DNA of 5,039 nucleotides from Saprospiraceae bacterium (lineage in GTDB: Bacteria; Bacteroidota; Bacteroidia; Chitinophagales; Saprospiraceae), in the NCBI GenBank assembly GCA_027031145.1, contig JALVEG010000081.1:1-5039 (forward strand). Direction: 5' to 3'. A model generated the notes under the pieces. That model saw only the letters and a program-made list of their open reading frames with translations, did no database searches and was not told the origin of the DNA. The translations under genes were made by a program, and so were the position numbers. Shown here piece after piece: positions 4,802 through 5,039 of the stretch. The first letter of the stretch is position 1, and each line of letters starts with the position of its first letter.

Positions 4802-4833
4802 GTAATTCGTATTTATGCAAACATACGAGTTAC
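4802..4833. repeat. Intercistronic hairpin, 11-bp stem
   Basis: GTAATTCGTAT (4802-4812) pairs with ATACGAGTTAC (4823-4833), ten Watson-Crick pairs plus one G-T wobble, around a 10-nt loop TTATGCAAAC. It starts 7 bp after the rhodanese-like stop. What follows on the + strand is A-rich rather than T-rich, so it is a poor intrinsic terminator; it could stabilise the upstream mRNA or set relative expression of the two genes. Confidence 0.65.
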
Positions 4834-4866
4834 ATTAAAATTAAAAAAGACTAAAAATCATAAAAA

Positions 4867-5039
4867 ATGATGAATCAAAATAAAATATTTAATTTAATTA
4901 TTGCAGGATTATTTATCATATTTTTTGCAATAATCATCTTATTGATATGCAAACCGAAATCTCAATATTCATTTGCTTTGACGCCGGAAGAAGCATTGGA
5001 AATGACTATTTCGCAAAAAGATTTTATTTCACCTGTCCA
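4867..5039 (+). CDS. Membrane-anchored protein, probable second rhodanese-like partner (N-terminal part)
   Basis: The frame stays open from ATG 4867 (a second ATG follows at 4870) to the window end, giving 57 complete codons. After MMNQNK a long hydrophobic stretch (about residues 7-29, ending LLIC) forms a signal anchor. The residue before the Cys is Ile, so it is not a standard lipobox. The next part, SFALTPEEALEMTISQKDF then ISPV, aligns with CYKFTPEKLLVEAMGSSRYI (43-62) of the upstream protein, sharing TPE, a Leu and an aromatic-Ile step at the same spacing. In the upstream protein this segment leads straight into the rhodanese domain, so a paralogous rhodanese-like protein is likely, but the domain itself is outside the window. 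The leader is A-rich without a Shine-Dalgarno motif. Confidence 0.7.
   Translation, partial: MMNQNKIFNLIIAGLFIIFFAIIILLICKPKSQYSFALTPEEALEMTISQKDFISPV

Overview
The window shows part of a respiratory sulfur-metabolism locus, most likely from an AT-rich member of the Bacteroidota. The lineage is inferred from the A/T-rich leaders without Shine-Dalgarno motifs, the codon use, and the kind of intergenic clutter present: G/T-rich 'TTTGAAG'-type runs, GGATTTA runs and hairpin repeats. No rRNA, tRNA or other taxonomic marker is present.

Layout. Positions 2-883 hold the C-terminal part of a molybdopterin (MopB) oxidoreductase catalytic subunit of the PsrA/PhsA/TtrA type. It overlaps by ATGA with 880-1416, a four-cluster [4Fe-4S] electron-transfer subunit of the PsrB type. 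Positions 1417-3078 hold about 1.66 kb with no credible gene: short tandem repeats, families of hairpin repeats, a 168-bp long-hairpin (MITE-like) element, and several perfect palindromes. Positions 3079-4020 encode an eight-helix NrfD/PsrC quinol/quinone-interacting membrane subunit. Positions 4057-4794 encode a membrane-anchored rhodanese-fold protein whose active-site Cys and loop Arg are both replaced. At 4867 a second membrane-anchored protein begins; it resembles the first at its N terminus and runs off the window.

How the genes fit together. The A and B subunits would form an exported Mo/Fe-S heterodimer, and the NrfD protein would anchor it and exchange electrons with the quinone pool, giving a polysulfide-, thiosulfate- or tetrathionate-reductase-like complex. 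Rhodanese-fold proteins beside such genes suggest periplasmic sulfane-sulfur handling, comparable in role to the Sud sulfurtransferase of Wolinella. The substrate cannot be settled from this sequence, and direction (reductive or oxidative) is unknown.

Most notable points: the A-B and membrane subunits, normally adjacent, are separated by a repeat island; that island has a hairpin family with a stem-preserving base-pair change; an ancestral composite repeat appears split by a 255-bp insertion carrying the long-hairpin element; and the rhodanese-like protein lacks its catalytic residues but ends in an acidic tail with a terminal Gly-Cys.
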